DNA from: Gammaproteobacteria bacterium
GTDB taxonomy: Bacteria > Pseudomonadota > Gammaproteobacteria > Arenicellales > Poriferihabitantaceae
Direction: 5' to 3'
Assembly (NCBI GenBank): GCA_030590945.1
Contig: JAUVBY010000004.1
Location: 1-59,605 of the forward strand
Length of the DNA: 59,605 nucleotides
Each line of letters starts with the position of its first letter. The first letter of the stretch is position 1. The translations under genes were made by a program, and so were the position numbers. This document shows positions 42,941 through 53,143 of this stretch, piece by piece. Below the pieces are notes generated by a model. That model saw only the letters and a list, made by a program, of their open reading frames with translations, was not told the origin of the DNA and ran no database searches.

Positions 42941-44026
42941 ATGGGTCGTAACTTCAATTTCAGCGCGGGGCCGGCCATGTTGCCTGCAGAGGTGCTTGAG
43001 CGCGCGCAAGAAGAGATACTAGACTGGCGTGGATCGGGCATGTCGGTGATGGAAATGAGCCACCGGGGCAGGGAATACATGTCGATTGCCGGCCAGGCCG
43101 AAACCGATTTTCGCGACATTCTTTCAATACCGGACAATTATAAAGTATTGTTTTTACAGGGTGGCGCGAGCAGCCAGTTTTCCATGGTGCCTATGAATCT
43201 GTTAAATCGCAAGGGCGAGGCGGTAGATTATCTCAATACCGGCGCCTGGTCTAAAAAAGCCATCGCCGAAGCAGCTCATTATGCAGATGTGAATGTAGTG
43301 GCGAGCTCTGAAAGCACAAATTTTTCAAGCATTCCGGCGTTCGATGACTGGAATCTCAACTCCGATGCACAGTATTTCCACTACACCCCGAACGAAACCA
43401 TCGGCGGAGTTGAGTTTCACTGGACTCCCGATGTGGGCGATGTACCAATGGTTGCAGATATGTCGTCGACTATTTTGTCGCGCCCGTTAGATGTGGCGAA
43501 ATATGGTGTGATTTACGCCGGAGCACAAAAAAACATGGGGCCGGCGGGGCTAACGTTAGTAATTGTGCGGGACGATCTTATTCATGAACCGATTGCCGGC
43601 ACGCCCGTGATGTTCAATTATGTCACCCTTGCCAATAGTGGTTCGATGTATAACACACCACCAACCTACGCCTGGTATCTTGCAGGCCTGGTGTTTCAGT
43701 GGATCAAGGAAAAGGGCGGGCTGGCTGCGATGGCTGAAATTAACCAGCGTAAAGCAAAAAAGTTGTATGCGACCATTGATGCCTCGAGTTTTTATGCCAG
43801 CCCGGTAGATTTGAATTGTCGTTCGTGGATGAATATCCCATTCACCCTGGCGAACCCTGAACTGGACGGTGAATTTTTATCCCGGGCTGCTGAGCGTGGA
43901 TTATTGAGTCTCAAAGGCCATCGCTCGGTGGGTGGGATGCGCGCGAGTATATACAATGCGATGCCGGAGGCTGGTGTCGACGCGCTGATATGGTTTATGC
44001 AGGAGTTCGAAAAAGATCGCGCATAA
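42941..44026 (+). CDS. serC: Phosphoserine aminotransferase
   Basis: From ATG 42941 the product is 361 residues (MGRNFNFSAGPAMLP), the family length. The PLP lysine lies in YAGAQKNMGPAG, and the phosphate-binding GGASSQFSMVPMNL is present. It converts phosphohydroxypyruvate to phosphoserine. serA follows by 20 bases, so the first two steps of serine synthesis are in one unit. The GTG upstream at 42926 is less likely. Confidence 0.95.
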   Translation: MGRNFNFSAGPAMLPAEVLERAQEEILDWRGSGMSVMEMSHRGREYMSIAGQAETDFRDILSIPDNYKVLFLQGGASSQFSMVPMNLLNRKGEAVDYLNTGAWSKKAIAEAAHYADVNVVASSESTNFSSIPAFDDWNLNSDAQYFHYTPNETIGGVEFHWTPDVGDVPMVADMSSTILSRPLDVAKYGVIYAGAQKNMGPAGLTLVIVRDDLIHEPIAGTPVMFNYVTLANSGSMYNTPPTYAWYLAGLVFQWIKEKGGLAAMAEINQRKAKKLYATIDASSFYASPVDLNCRSWMNIPFTLANPELDGEFLSRAAERGLLSLKGHRSVGGMRASIYNAMPEAGVDALIWFMQEFEKDRA

Positions 44027-44046
44027 GCCAAAACGAAAAATCTAAA

Positions 44047-45213
44047 ATGAAACATAAAATACAAATACTCAACAATATTTCTAAAACCGGCCTGGAGCGT
44101 TTGCCTGAGGCATCTTATACCTTGAGCGAGGATGAGGTGAACCCGAATGCAATACTGTTACGCTCGCAAGATTTGCACGCCAAGGATGTACCAGGATCCT
44201 TGTTCGCGGTCGGGCGCGCCGGTGCAGGCGTAAATAACATACCCGTCGAGAAAATGACTGAGAACGGGGTGGTAGTGTTTAACGCGCCGGGCGCGAATGC
44301 CAACGCGGTAAAGGAGCTGGTCATTGCGGGCATGCTAATGGGCTGTCGCAACCTGGTGGCGGCGCATCAATATGTTTGTGATCTGGAGGGCGATGATGAA
44401 GCGCTGCACAGGCAGGTTGAGGCGGGTAAAAAACAGTTTGCCGGTTTTGAACTGCCCGGACGCACGCTCGGTGTGGTGGGTCTGGGTGCCATCGGTGTGC
44501 GCATCGCGAATGCAGCACGGGCACTGGGTATGAACGTAGTGGGTTTTGATCCGCGTATCTCGATCAAGCATGCCTGGGCCTTGTCGTCTGACGTACAGCC
44601 GGTGGAAAATATTGATACCTTGTTAGCCAAATCAGATTTTATAACTTTCCATGTGCCCCTGATCGATAGCACTCGGGATTTGATCAATACAAAAAGCCTG
44701 AAAAAGATGAAAGACCGGGCCATTATCCTGAATTTTGCACGAAATGGCATAGTAAATGACGATGCGGTTTGTGCCGCGCTGGAGTCAGGAAAGCTATACG
44801 CCTATGTCTGTGATTTTCCGAGTAACCAGCTCAAAGCCCAGCCCTGCGTCATTACACTGCCCCACCTGGGCGCGTCTACCCGGGAGGCCGAAGTCAACTG
44901 TGCGGTGATGGTCACCGACCAGGTGCGTGATTATCTGGAAGACGGCACGATCCAGAATGCGGTAAACCTGCCCGATATCAGGCTTGCTCGCGCAGGGCAG
45001 GCGCGTCTGGCCATCCTGAATCGGAACGTGCCGGATATGATCGGAAAAGTCTCACACATTCTGGGTGAGGCTGACACCAATATTCATCACATGGTTAATG
45101 ATTCCAGGGGAGATTTCGCCTATACCCTGATGGACCTGGATTCTAAAATTACTGATGCCGTGGTTAAGAAAATAGAATCGATTGACGGGGTGTTAAAGAC
45201 TCGAGTGCTTTAA
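44047..45213 (+). CDS. serA: D-3-phosphoglycerate dehydrogenase
   Basis: From ATG 44047 the product is 388 residues. The NAD site reads VVGLGAIGVRIANAARALG; catalytic Arg is in NFARNGIVNDDA and catalytic His in LPHLGASTREAE. A C-terminal ACT-type domain (MIGKVSHILGEADTNIHHMV) may bind serine for feedback inhibition. It makes phosphohydroxypyruvate for SerC, encoded upstream. Confidence 0.95.
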   Translation: MKHKIQILNNISKTGLERLPEASYTLSEDEVNPNAILLRSQDLHAKDVPGSLFAVGRAGAGVNNIPVEKMTENGVVVFNAPGANANAVKELVIAGMLMGCRNLVAAHQYVCDLEGDDEALHRQVEAGKKQFAGFELPGRTLGVVGLGAIGVRIANAARALGMNVVGFDPRISIKHAWALSSDVQPVENIDTLLAKSDFITFHVPLIDSTRDLINTKSLKKMKDRAIILNFARNGIVNDDAVCAALESGKLYAYVCDFPSNQLKAQPCVITLPHLGASTREAEVNCAVMVTDQVRDYLEDGTIQNAVNLPDIRLARAGQARLAILNRNVPDMIGKVSHILGEADTNIHHMVNDSRGDFAYTLMDLDSKITDAVVKKIESIDGVLKTRVL

Positions 45214-45339
45214 ATTCGGCTCAATATCCGGAGTAATGAGCGCAGCGGGATTTGTTGGTGAACCGGTGGTTCAATCGATATCCACAGGGAATTAATGCTA
45301 AACTTTTGTAAGATTGATGAACACGATATAGGAGAAAAA

Positions 45340-45696
45340 ATGATGAAGATTAAATTTCAGAAAATGCGCGTCTTATCTGTATTTGTACGGGTGGTGGGGC
45401 TGTGCTCTACGCTATTGATTAGCCAGCAGGCTGTAGCGTTGGCGACACTCCTGGGTGAGGCAGAGAACGGTGGCAAACTGCTTGACGCGCGCTGTTCTGC
45501 CTGTCACGTGAATATGTTCGGTGGCGATGGCAGCGCCATTTATACCCGTGAGGAGCACTCGGTTAAAACCGTTGAGGGCTTGATGGCCCGCGTCGAGGCT
45601 TGTAATGTCAACACTCAGAACGGCGAACTCAGCGCAGACCAGATGGATGATCTTACAGCGTATTTGAATGAGGCGTTTTATAAGTTCGAAGATTAG
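45340..45696 (+). CDS. Small monohaem cytochrome c
   Basis: From ATG 45340 (GGAG upstream) the product is 118 residues: a signal peptide (VLSVFVRVVGLCSTLLISQQAVA), the haem site CSACH (52-56) and a helix ending MDDLTAYLNEAFYKF. A likely Met axial ligand is in VNMFGG or LMARVEAC. It sits directly before ctaA. It may be an electron carrier to the caa3 oxidase, but that is inferred from proximity. Confidence 0.75.
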   Translation: MMKIKFQKMRVLSVFVRVVGLCSTLLISQQAVALATLLGEAENGGKLLDARCSACHVNMFGGDGSAIYTREEHSVKTVEGLMARVEACNVNTQNGELSADQMDDLTAYLNEAFYKFED

Positions 45697-45719
45697 AAAA
45701 TCGTAGCCAGCATCACGTA

Positions 45720-46751
45720 ATGAGCGACCGACAGCACCTGAATATTGCACTCTGGTTGCTTGCAATATGCGTGATTATTTTTTGCATGATCAGTTTGGGC
45801 GGAGTAACGCGCCTGACCGGATCAGGCTTGTCGATGGTACAGTGGGCACCAGTCACGGGTATTCTGCCGCCGCTGAATGACTCACAGTGGCTGGCAGTTT
45901 ATAAGTTATATCAGGCATCGCCTGAATTTATAAAGGTTAACGCCAGCCTGGACCTGGAAGGCTTTAAATCGATATTCTGGTTTGAATATTTCCATCGTTT
46001 GCTCGGTCGTTTGATTGGCATCCTGTTTTTTATCCCGATGGTGTACTTTTTTGTACGCTATCCCCTGACCGTCAAGCTTAAATTTCAGTTGCTGGGCTTG
46101 TTTGTACTCGGTGGTTTGCAGGGCTTGATGGGCTGGTATATGGTGAAAAGCGGCCTGGTGAATGACCCGCATGTTAGTCAGTATCGGCTGGTGGCGCACC
46201 TTGCGCTGGCTCTGGTTCTGTATGTCGCCATTTTCTGGTTGGGTTCAGCCTATTTTATTCGTAATTGGTCGCAACGATACGCTACCCCCCCTCGCTTGAA
46301 CAGAATGAGTCTGGTTTTGTTTCTGCTGGTATTTCTTACCATCCTGGCGGGTGGCTTTGTGGCAGGAACGCGCGCCGGTTTCGCGTTCAATACTTTTCCC
46401 TTGATGAATGGTGCGCTAATTCCGGAAGGGTATGCTGCGCTAGAGCCATTCTGGAAAAATCTGTTCGAAAATATTGCTTCGGTGCAATTCAATCACCGTT
46501 TGCTGGCTTCAATTTCACTGCTGTTGGCCGGGGTACTAGCCTGGCTGGGGCAAAAGTCACCGCTAAAGCCTGCGCTAAAGCGCCTGTTTATTATCACCTT
46601 GTTACTTATCCTGGTTCAATATTCGCTGGGTATCCTTACCCTGATTAATTATGTACCCCTGGCGCTTGGCGCGGTGCATCAGGCAGCTGCGGTAGTGGTT
46701 TTGACATCTAGTCTGTTTCTGGTTCGGGTCCTGTCGCATCTGAAACAGTAA
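45720..46751 (+). CDS. ctaA: Haem A synthase CtaA
   Basis: The 343-residue membrane enzyme has eight helices and CtaA features: GGVTRLTGSGLSMVQW near the start, FEYFHRLLGRLIG with a haem His, GGFVAGTRAGFAFNTFPLMNG and VQFNHRLLA. It oxidises haem O to haem A for the aa3 oxidase. It lies about 16 kb from the oxidase genes; cyoE is with them. Confidence 0.93.
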   Translation: MSDRQHLNIALWLLAICVIIFCMISLGGVTRLTGSGLSMVQWAPVTGILPPLNDSQWLAVYKLYQASPEFIKVNASLDLEGFKSIFWFEYFHRLLGRLIGILFFIPMVYFFVRYPLTVKLKFQLLGLFVLGGLQGLMGWYMVKSGLVNDPHVSQYRLVAHLALALVLYVAIFWLGSAYFIRNWSQRYATPPRLNRMSLVLFLLVFLTILAGGFVAGTRAGFAFNTFPLMNGALIPEGYAALEPFWKNLFENIASVQFNHRLLASISLLLAGVLAWLGQKSPLKPALKRLFIITLLLILVQYSLGILTLINYVPLALGAVHQAAAVVVLTSSLFLVRVLSHLKQ

Positions 46752-46934
46752 ATGCGTTAAGGTTTTGAAGTTTATTTTCGTCCTTAATAACACTATTTAA
46801 ATAACTAGGGTAAAAAGGCCCGGAAAATTTGATTCAGCGGACTATTTCCCTGTAAAGTACGAGCGATATCCGTTTTAGCGCATTGATTTGTTCTGCGCAC
46901 GCAACGATTAATTAAAAGATTGAGGAAATTCAGT

Positions 46935-47534
46935 ATGTTTGGTCATGTTATCGGTTTGTTTAGTAGTCCGGAAAGCGAATGGAAGAAAATTCGTGCAAAG
47001 CTGGAAAATGGTACTTGCCAGTACACAATGCTGGTGTTTCTGCTCGCATTGCTTCCCCCGGTTAGTGGTTTCATCGGCACCACCCAATTTGGCTGGCAGA
47101 TAGGTACGGCTGAACCGGTTAAATTGACGGTCAGCAGCGCGTTAACTATTTCAGTCGGATACTATTTCGCGATCGTGCTCGGAATTTTTGTTATGGGTTA
47201 CGTTATTAAATGGATGGGCCAGACCTATGTGAAAAGCGTTCGCCTTTCTGAGGCCGTCGCATTAGCAGCATTTGTATCGGTGCCCTTGCTCCTGGTTGGT
47301 ATATTTATGCTTTACCCTATACTCTGGGTTAACTTTCTGGTCGGCCTGATGGCGCTGAGTTACTCGGTTTTTTTGCTGTATTCCGGTTTGCCTATCGTGA
47401 TGGATATCCCCAAGGAAAAAGGTTTTCTGTATGCCACGGCGATACTTGGTTTTGGTATGGTCGCGCTGGTTGGAATGCTGGTGGTTACGGTCTTGTTATG
47501 GGGTGTCGGCTTTGAGCCGAGCTTCACACGTTAA
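46935..47534 (+). CDS. Yip1-domain membrane protein
   Basis: From ATG 46935 (GAGGAAA upstream) the product is 199 residues. It begins MFGHVIGLFSSPESEWKKI, the typical start of bacterial Yip1-family proteins, followed by five membrane helices. The role of the bacterial family is unknown. A small membrane protein gene follows by 13 bases. Confidence 0.78.
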   Translation: MFGHVIGLFSSPESEWKKIRAKLENGTCQYTMLVFLLALLPPVSGFIGTTQFGWQIGTAEPVKLTVSSALTISVGYYFAIVLGIFVMGYVIKWMGQTYVKSVRLSEAVALAAFVSVPLLLVGIFMLYPILWVNFLVGLMALSYSVFLLYSGLPIVMDIPKEKGFLYATAILGFGMVALVGMLVVTVLLWGVGFEPSFTR

Positions 47535-47547
47535 ATTCGAGATCAAA

Positions 47548-47820
47548 ATGGCAATTCCAAGAGCACAAAAACTAATCTCAATTTTCTGGCCATCTTTTCT
47601 GATAGCCGGTTTGGGCACTATGTTATTTTTTGTGGTGATTGATCCACGCGAGATGATCAGCCCGGCCTGGTTTGTAAATCTCGGACGGCTGGAGGCCTAC
47701 ACGGTTGGATTTTTATTTTTCTGGGTGCTAATGGCGATGGCCTGCTTTCTGACCTGCTATTTTCAGGAGCCCGAGGATCGGATTTGCTCGCAGGCGCCTA
47801 CCTGTCCGGATCGCACCTAA
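47548..47820 (+). CDS. Small membrane protein, unknown
   Basis: The ATG at 47548 opens a 90-residue product with two membrane helices (LISIFWPSFLIAGLGTMLFFVVI and YTVGFLFFWVLMAMACFLTCYF) and a soluble tail with two Cys (RICSQAPTCPDRT). No family is recognised. It is probably co-transcribed with the Yip1 gene. Confidence 0.6.
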   Translation: MAIPRAQKLISIFWPSFLIAGLGTMLFFVVIDPREMISPAWFVNLGRLEAYTVGFLFFWVLMAMACFLTCYFQEPEDRICSQAPTCPDRT

Positions 47821-47869
47821 CGCAGGATTGATCGGGTATAGGCGTATCGCTGGCAGGCCGTATTTAAAG

Positions 47870-47930
47870 ACACAAAGACCACTGAGGCCACAGAGCACAT
47901 AAATCTCTGTGGCCTCAGTGGTCTTTGTGT
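47870..47930. repeat. Perfect 26-bp inverted repeat
   Basis: A 26-base arm (47870-47895, ACACAAAGACCACTGAGGCC and on) is repeated exactly in reverse complement at 47905-47930 around a 9-base spacer. It forms a long hairpin 34 bases before argD. It may be a terminator-like or recombination-derived palindrome. Confidence 0.85.
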
Positions 47931-47963
47931 TAGATATTTATAGTTTATTTAGTAGAGTTTTTC

Positions 47964-49166
47964 ATGAGCAAGCGAGAACTGCACGATCAATATCTTTTTC
48001 CTAATTATGCGCCCATGCAAATCATGCCATCGCACGGTAAAGGTGCGCGGCTTTGGGATACAGATGGCCGGGAATATATTGATTTTGCGGCGGGTATAGC
48101 CGTTAGCTCGCTGGGTCACGCGCATCCGGCACTGATTGATGCTCTGTATCAACAATCGAAGAAATATTGGCACGTCAGCAATCTGATGACTAACGAGCCC
48201 GCGATTCTGTTGGCGAAGGCACTGGTGGAGGCAACCTTTGCCGAACGGGTATTTTTCTCGAACTCAGGAGCAGAGGCAAACGAGGCAGCGCTAAAACTAG
48301 CGAGGCGTTACGCGCATGACAATTTTGGGCCGGAAAAATTTGAAATCATTGCATTTGAAGATGGTTTTCACGGTCGAACCCTGTTCACTGTTAGCGTAGG
48401 AGGCCAGGCTAAGTATAGCGACGGATTCGGGCCTGCTCTGGAAGGTATTACCCATTTGCCTTTTAACGATATTGCTGTACTGGAGGCAGCAATATCGGAA
48501 AAAACATGCGCCATTATGGTGGAGCCTATCCAGGGCGAGAGCGGCGTGGTGCCTGCCAATGTTGAATTCTTAAAGCGAGCGCGTGAGCTCTGCGATCAGC
48601 ATAATGCGCTGCTAATTTTTGACGAGGTTCAAACCGGTGTAATGCGAACCGGTGAGTTATATGCTTACATAGGGCTGGGGGTAGAGCCGGATATTTTAAC
48701 CTCCGCAAAAGGACTGGGTGGTGGAATGCCTATAGGGGCAACTCTAAGCAGCCAGAAAATAGCACAGGCCTTTGGCGTGGGCGTGCATGGCAGCACCTTC
48801 GGTGGAAATCCGTTGGCCTGCGCTGTGGCAAACAAAGTTTTAGAGCTGGTAAACACACCCCAAATGAAGGTTCAGGTGCAAGCACGTGCAATGCAGCTTC
48901 AGGGTGGTCTGGAATCACTCAACAACGAGTTTAGTCTGTTTGCAGAAATCCGCGGCGAAGGTTTATTGCTGGGTTGTGTGCTGAGTCCTGAATTTGCAGG
49001 CCGTTCTCGTGAATTGTTAAACCTGATGATGGATCAGGGAGTGCTGGCTCTGGTTGCCGGTGACAATGTGTTGCGCATGGCGCCGCCTTTGGTGCTTGAA
49101 GAGCAGGATGTGAACGAAGGGCTGGCGGCTATGACAGCCGCGGTAAAAATATTTATGGCTGGCTGA
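47964..49166 (+). CDS. argD: Acetylornithine aminotransferase
   Basis: The 400-residue class III aminotransferase carries the PLP lysine in TSAKGLGGGMPIGA, the FFSNSGAEANEAALKLAR motif and IMVEPIQGESGVVPA. It converts N-acetylornithine with 2-oxoglutarate in arginine synthesis and can also act on succinyldiaminopimelate. It follows the 26-bp hairpin. Confidence 0.93.
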   Translation: MSKRELHDQYLFPNYAPMQIMPSHGKGARLWDTDGREYIDFAAGIAVSSLGHAHPALIDALYQQSKKYWHVSNLMTNEPAILLAKALVEATFAERVFFSNSGAEANEAALKLARRYAHDNFGPEKFEIIAFEDGFHGRTLFTVSVGGQAKYSDGFGPALEGITHLPFNDIAVLEAAISEKTCAIMVEPIQGESGVVPANVEFLKRARELCDQHNALLIFDEVQTGVMRTGELYAYIGLGVEPDILTSAKGLGGGMPIGATLSSQKIAQAFGVGVHGSTFGGNPLACAVANKVLELVNTPQMKVQVQARAMQLQGGLESLNNEFSLFAEIRGEGLLLGCVLSPEFAGRSRELLNLMMDQGVLALVAGDNVLRMAPPLVLEEQDVNEGLAAMTAAVKIFMAG

Positions 49167-49284
49167 TTGTTCTGATCGTTGCAAAACGGCTGCGATTGGC
49201 GAATGGAAGAATCACAAAATCGTGGCACGCGACAGGGCGCAAGCATACAAGCAGGGTTGCACCGGATACTACCCCGCGCTGGAA

Positions 49285-50499
49285 TTACCCGTAACGACTA
49301 AAAACCAGCGAGCAATTGGTACCGCCAAAGCCAAAACTATTGGACATGACAGTATTCATGGTGACGCCTTCTTCAAGTTGCGTGACGATGGGAAAGCCTT
49401 CGGCGTATTCGTCCAGGTTCTCGATATTTACCGAAGCAGCGATGAAATCGTTTTGCATCATTAGCAGGGAGTATATGGCTTCGTTTGACCCGGCGGCCCC
49501 CAGCGCATGCCCTGTCAGAGATTTAGTTGAGGTGATTTTGGGTTTTTGCTCGCCAAAAACTTCAGCGATGGCCTCGAGTTCCCTGATATCTCCGATCGGG
49601 GTGCTGGTGCCATGTGCGTTCAGGTAGTCGATGGGTTGCTCCACATTTTGCATGGCCTGTCGCATACAGCGTACCGCTCCTTCTCCTGAAGGTTGCACCA
49701 TGTCATAGCCGTCAGAGGTTGCGCCATACCCGGTTAATTCAGCATAGATGGTTGCACCGCGCGCCAGCGCGTGCTCCAGCTCTTCGAGCACCAGTACGCT
49801 GCCGCCACCGGAAATGACAAAACCATCGCGATCTTTGTCAAAGGTGCGCGACGCGCGTTCAGGGTCGTCGTTGTAATTGCTGGACATCGCACCCATGCCG
49901 TCAAATAATACCGACATGGCCCAGTGTACCTCTTCGCCGCCTCCGGCAAATATGATATCCTGTTTGTCAAACTGGATGAGTTCAGCGCCATGACCAATGC
50001 AATGCGCGCTGGTTGAGCAGGCTGAAGAAATCGTATAGGACACGCCTTTTATCTTATAGGGCGTGCTGACACAGGCGGGTATCGTGCTGGCCATAGTCTT
50101 CGTGACCATGTAGGGGCCGACGCGTTTTATGCCACGCTCACGCAATGCATCAGCCGCTTTGACTATGTTCTCAGGGGAAGCGCCACCAGTGCCCAGAATC
50201 AAACCGGTGCGTTCAGATTGAACATGGCTTTCACTGAGGCCGGCGTCGTCGATGGCCTCCTGCATTGCGATATATGAGAATGCGGCGGCATCACCCATAA
50301 ATCGATATATTTTTCGGTCGATCATCGATTTTGCGTCGATATTAATCTTACCGTGCACGCGTGATCGCATGCCCAGTTCGGTGTATTCAGGTGCAGCAAC
50401 AATGCCTGAGCGCCCGGATTTCAGGGCATCAAGAACCTCGGATTTGTTGTTGCCAATACTGGAAACAATGCCCATACCTGTAATAACCACTCGACGCAT
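49285..50499 (-). CDS. fabB: 3-oxoacyl-ACP synthase I (FabB)
   Basis: The 404-residue beta-ketoacyl synthase has the Cys-His-His triad: Cys161 in [12 protein letters not shown], the first His in [11 protein letters not shown] and the second in [12 protein letters not shown]. FabB elongates unsaturated acyl-ACPs made with FabA, encoded just upstream. The fabA-fabB pairing identifies it as FabB rather than FabF. Confidence 0.95.
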   Translation of the reverse strand: MRRVVITGMGIVSSIGNNKSEVLDALKSGRSGIVAAPEYTELGMRSRVHGKINIDAKSMIDRKIYRFMGDAAAFSYIAMQEAIDDAGLSESHVQSERTGLILGTGGASPENIVKAADALRERGIKRVGPYMVTKTMASTIPACVSTPYKIKGVSYTISSACSTSAHCIGHGAELIQFDKQDIIFAGGGEEVHWAMSVLFDGMGAMSSNYNDDPERASRTFDKDRDGFVISGGGSVLVLEELEHALARGATIYAELTGYGATSDGYDMVQPSGEGAVRCMRQAMQNVEQPIDYLNAHGTSTPIGDIRELEAIAEVFGEQKPKITSTKSLTGHALGAAGSNEAIYSLLMMQNDFIAASVNIENLDEYAEGFPIVTQLEEGVTMNTVMSNSFGFGGTNCSLVFSRYG

Positions 50500-50510
50500 G
50501 CTATGTGCTC

Positions 50511-51026
50511 CTAAAATTTTGAAGTATCGGTAAATAATCCTACGCGTAAATCTTTACACTGGTAAACCACACGCCCGTCCACTTCGACCACGCCATCGGC
50601 AATTCCCATGTGCAAGCGTCGTGAAATCACGCGTTTCAGGTTGAGGCGGTACGTCACTTTTTTGGCGGTTGGCAGAATTTGACCGGAAAACTTTATTTCT
50701 CCAGCACCCAGTGCGCGCCCGCGCCCGGGGCTGCCGGTCCAGCCAAGGTAAAAGCCCACCAGTTGCCAGAGCGCATCCAGCCCGAGGCAGCCGGGCATAA
50801 CCGGGTCGCTTTCAAAATGGCATTCGAAAAACCAGAGGTCGGGTTTGATATCTAGCTCGGCAATGATTTCACCCTTGCCATAGTCGCCTCCTTCGTCGCT
50901 GATATGCACAATACGATCCATCATAAGCATATTCGGTAAAGGCAGTCTGGCGTTACCCTCGCCAAAGACCTCACCGTGCCCACAGGCGATTAATTCTTCG
51001 TAACTAAATTTATTTTTTCTGGACAT
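50511..51026 (-). CDS. fabA: 3-hydroxydecanoyl-ACP dehydratase/isomerase FabA
   Basis: The 171-residue enzyme has the catalytic His70 in [15 protein letters not shown] and Asp84 in [11 protein letters not shown], at the same numbering as in E. coli. It forms the cis-double bond of unsaturated fatty acids and works with FabB. The two genes are 11 bases apart. The region upstream (51027-51163) should hold the promoter; a GTAC-ATCAAA-GTAC motif at about 51089 is suggestive but unassigned. Confidence 0.96.
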   Translation of the reverse strand: MSRKNKFSYEELIACGHGEVFGEGNARLPLPNMLMMDRIVHISDEGGDYGKGEIIAELDIKPDLWFFECHFESDPVMPGCLGLDALWQLVGFYLGWTGSPGRGRALGAGEIKFSGQILPTAKKVTYRLNLKRVISRRLHMGIADGVVEVDGRVVYQCKDLRVGLFTDTSKF

Positions 51027-51163
51027 CTAATTATTTTCGTAAGAGAAAGGCTAAGACAATCGCGGGATTCTACTAGACTCACGCCTGTACATCAAAGTAC
51101 GTTTGACCATAAATTTTGATTTCAGTTAACATATTGAATTGAAGCGGGCGTTACAATAGCCTC

Positions 51164-51754
51164 ATGTCAGATTTATATGCCGTTCAGGAAGCCGCGCCCA
51201 ATAGTTTCATTTACGTCGTCGATGACGCCATTTCTCGCGAAGATTGCAGGGCGATGGTGGAACAATTTGAGGCCAGCCCTGAGCAACAGTATGTGGGACG
51301 TATTGGTGAGAAGCAACAGATTGCAGAGCAGGTTAAGAAATCCACCGATTTGCGTATTAGTGGCCGTCAGGATTGGGCATCGTACGATGCAATTTTTCGC
51401 GAATCCATGCACAAGGCGATCAGGAGTTTATCCGCGCTGCACCCCTTCTTTTCGGCCAATCGATTCAAGGATCTTGGGTATAACCTGCAGCGCACCAATG
51501 CGGGTGAGTATTATCACTGGCATCTGGATGCCGGGCCGGGTGAGTTGAGCCAGCGCGTATTAGTGGCGATCTGGTATCTCAATGATGTGGCCGGGCCGGG
51601 CGGTGCGACTGAGTTTCATCATCAGAATCTGTCTATTCAACCTCAGGCAGGGCGCCTGGTGCTGTTTCCACCATTCTGGACTCATTTGCACCAAAATTCC
51701 ACGCTCGAAAAAGGCGTGAAGTATATTTCTACTACCTGGTTATGCTACGCTTAG
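51164..51754 (+). CDS. 2-oxoglutarate/Fe(II) oxygenase family protein
   Basis: The 196-residue product has the iron-binding facial triad of prolyl-hydroxylase-like oxygenases: His120 and Asp122 in YYHWHLDAG, and His174 in FPPFWTHLHQNS. The 2-oxoglutarate-binding basic residue would be Lys in KGVKYISTTWL rather than the common Arg. The N-terminal VVDDAISREDCRAMV is typical of this family. The substrate is unknown. It is divergent from fabA. Confidence 0.8.
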   Translation: MSDLYAVQEAAPNSFIYVVDDAISREDCRAMVEQFEASPEQQYVGRIGEKQQIAEQVKKSTDLRISGRQDWASYDAIFRESMHKAIRSLSALHPFFSANRFKDLGYNLQRTNAGEYYHWHLDAGPGELSQRVLVAIWYLNDVAGPGGATEFHHQNLSIQPQAGRLVLFPPFWTHLHQNSTLEKGVKYISTTWLCYA

Positions 51755-51871
51755 GCTTATCCCAAACCCTCTGCCGGGATTTGGGATAATACCTTGCCGG
51801 GCGTATAGGGCTCGCCAAAGTGGCATTGCCGAATCTAATTTATACGATTCTAATTTATTAAGGGAGAAGTC

Positions 51872-53140
51872 GTGACAGCTAAAAAATCGACGAAAAAAAC
51901 GACCAGTAAATCGACCGGGACCAGTGCGCCTGCGGCAACGCAAAAAATAGCGGTGAAGGGCGCTGCTACAAAAGGGAACGCAAAACAGCTTGGCAAAAAA
52001 GTGAGTAAAAAAGTGAGTAAAAAAGTGAGCCAGAAAAGCACGATAATCAAAAGCAGTGGCGTAAGTCGGGAAACCGCTGTAAGCAAGGCGGCGCCGGGCA
52101 AACAAAATACAAACGAAGCTTTGATCTCCAATAGTAGCGGGAAATTTGCATTGGCTGCAGGTCTGATAGCGCTGGTTTTATCGGTATACGCAGTTTATCA
52201 GACCACACTTGGCACGCAAATTACCCGTGTTCAGGTGGCAGGTGTGGAGGACCGGTTGAATGCAACGGCCGCCGATCAGCAAGGCGTACGCTCAGGATTT
52301 GATCAGCTGAAAACGCGTAGCGAAGAAGGTTTCAATCAATTCGATAAGCGCCTGGGCGAGGTGGAATCCACTGTCGCAAAGCTGGAACTTGCATCGCAGG
52401 CATCTATTGATGATATAAAGGCTAATCTGGGCGAAAGCGTGGCGCGCTGGAAGCTGGATGAGGTGCATTCCCTGTTGACACGCGTTAACCGGATGTACCA
52501 GATTACTGGAGAACAGGCACAGGCGATCGCCGGTCTGGAATTGGCACAGTCAAGTCTGGCTACGATCGATAATCCCGGGCTGGTGGAGGTGAATACCGCA
52601 TTAGCAGAAGATTTATTACGCGTTCAGGCTGCTCGGAATGTGGATATCGTGTCGATCAATGATCGTATGCTGGGCATTCTTTCATTGATACCTGAATTGG
52701 TATTGGCTGAAGATGCGCGTGCCATTGACGATGATCCTGAATTGAAGGATGAGCAGTCAGTTGATTCGGCTGAGGATGGAATTTTCGCCGCAGGGAAATC
52801 TCTGTTAAGCGATATTGGCAGCCTGGTAAAACATAAGAACCTGGATGCGCCGCTACAGCCTTCACTGGATGAACTTGCCCGATACGTCGTATATGAGTCC
52901 TTGCGCCTGCAGGCGCATGCGGTGATGGCGGCCTCCTTAAGACGGGATAATGCCAGCTTTCAATCTCAACTTATGCTCGCGAGTGAGACTTTAACCCGAT
53001 ATTTTGACGGCGGGCAGGCAAGCACACAAACTGCGTTGGATCAGCTACAGGTGTTGCAGTCTTTTGACGTCAGTCTGGATGTTCAGGCAATATCACGTGC
53101 ACTTACGGCGCTGAATCGTTTGATGCTGATGGAGAATTAG
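51872..53140 (+). CDS. hemX: HemX-like membrane protein
   Basis: The 422-residue protein has a Lys/Ser/Thr-rich N-terminus including a 12-base tandem repeat coding KKVS three times (residues about 42-54). One membrane helix follows (FALAAGLIALVLSVYAVYQTT). The periplasmic part is coiled coil and carries HemX features: LGESVARWKLDEVHSLLTRVNRMYQ, then the ALL-type helical repeats (IPELVLAED). HemX is usually linked to hemCD in haem synthesis; here it is not, and only hemY follows. The start is GTG after AGGGAGAAGT. Confidence 0.72.
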   Translation: MTAKKSTKKTTSKSTGTSAPAATQKIAVKGAATKGNAKQLGKKVSKKVSKKVSQKSTIIKSSGVSRETAVSKAAPGKQNTNEALISNSSGKFALAAGLIALVLSVYAVYQTTLGTQITRVQVAGVEDRLNATAADQQGVRSGFDQLKTRSEEGFNQFDKRLGEVESTVAKLELASQASIDDIKANLGESVARWKLDEVHSLLTRVNRMYQITGEQAQAIAGLELAQSSLATIDNPGLVEVNTALAEDLLRVQAARNVDIVSINDRMLGILSLIPELVLAEDARAIDDDPELKDEQSVDSAEDGIFAAGKSLLSDIGSLVKHKNLDAPLQPSLDELARYVVYESLRLQAHAVMAASLRRDNASFQSQLMLASETLTRYFDGGQASTQTALDQLQVLQSFDVSLDVQAISRALTALNRLMLMEN

Positions 53141-53143
53141 AGT

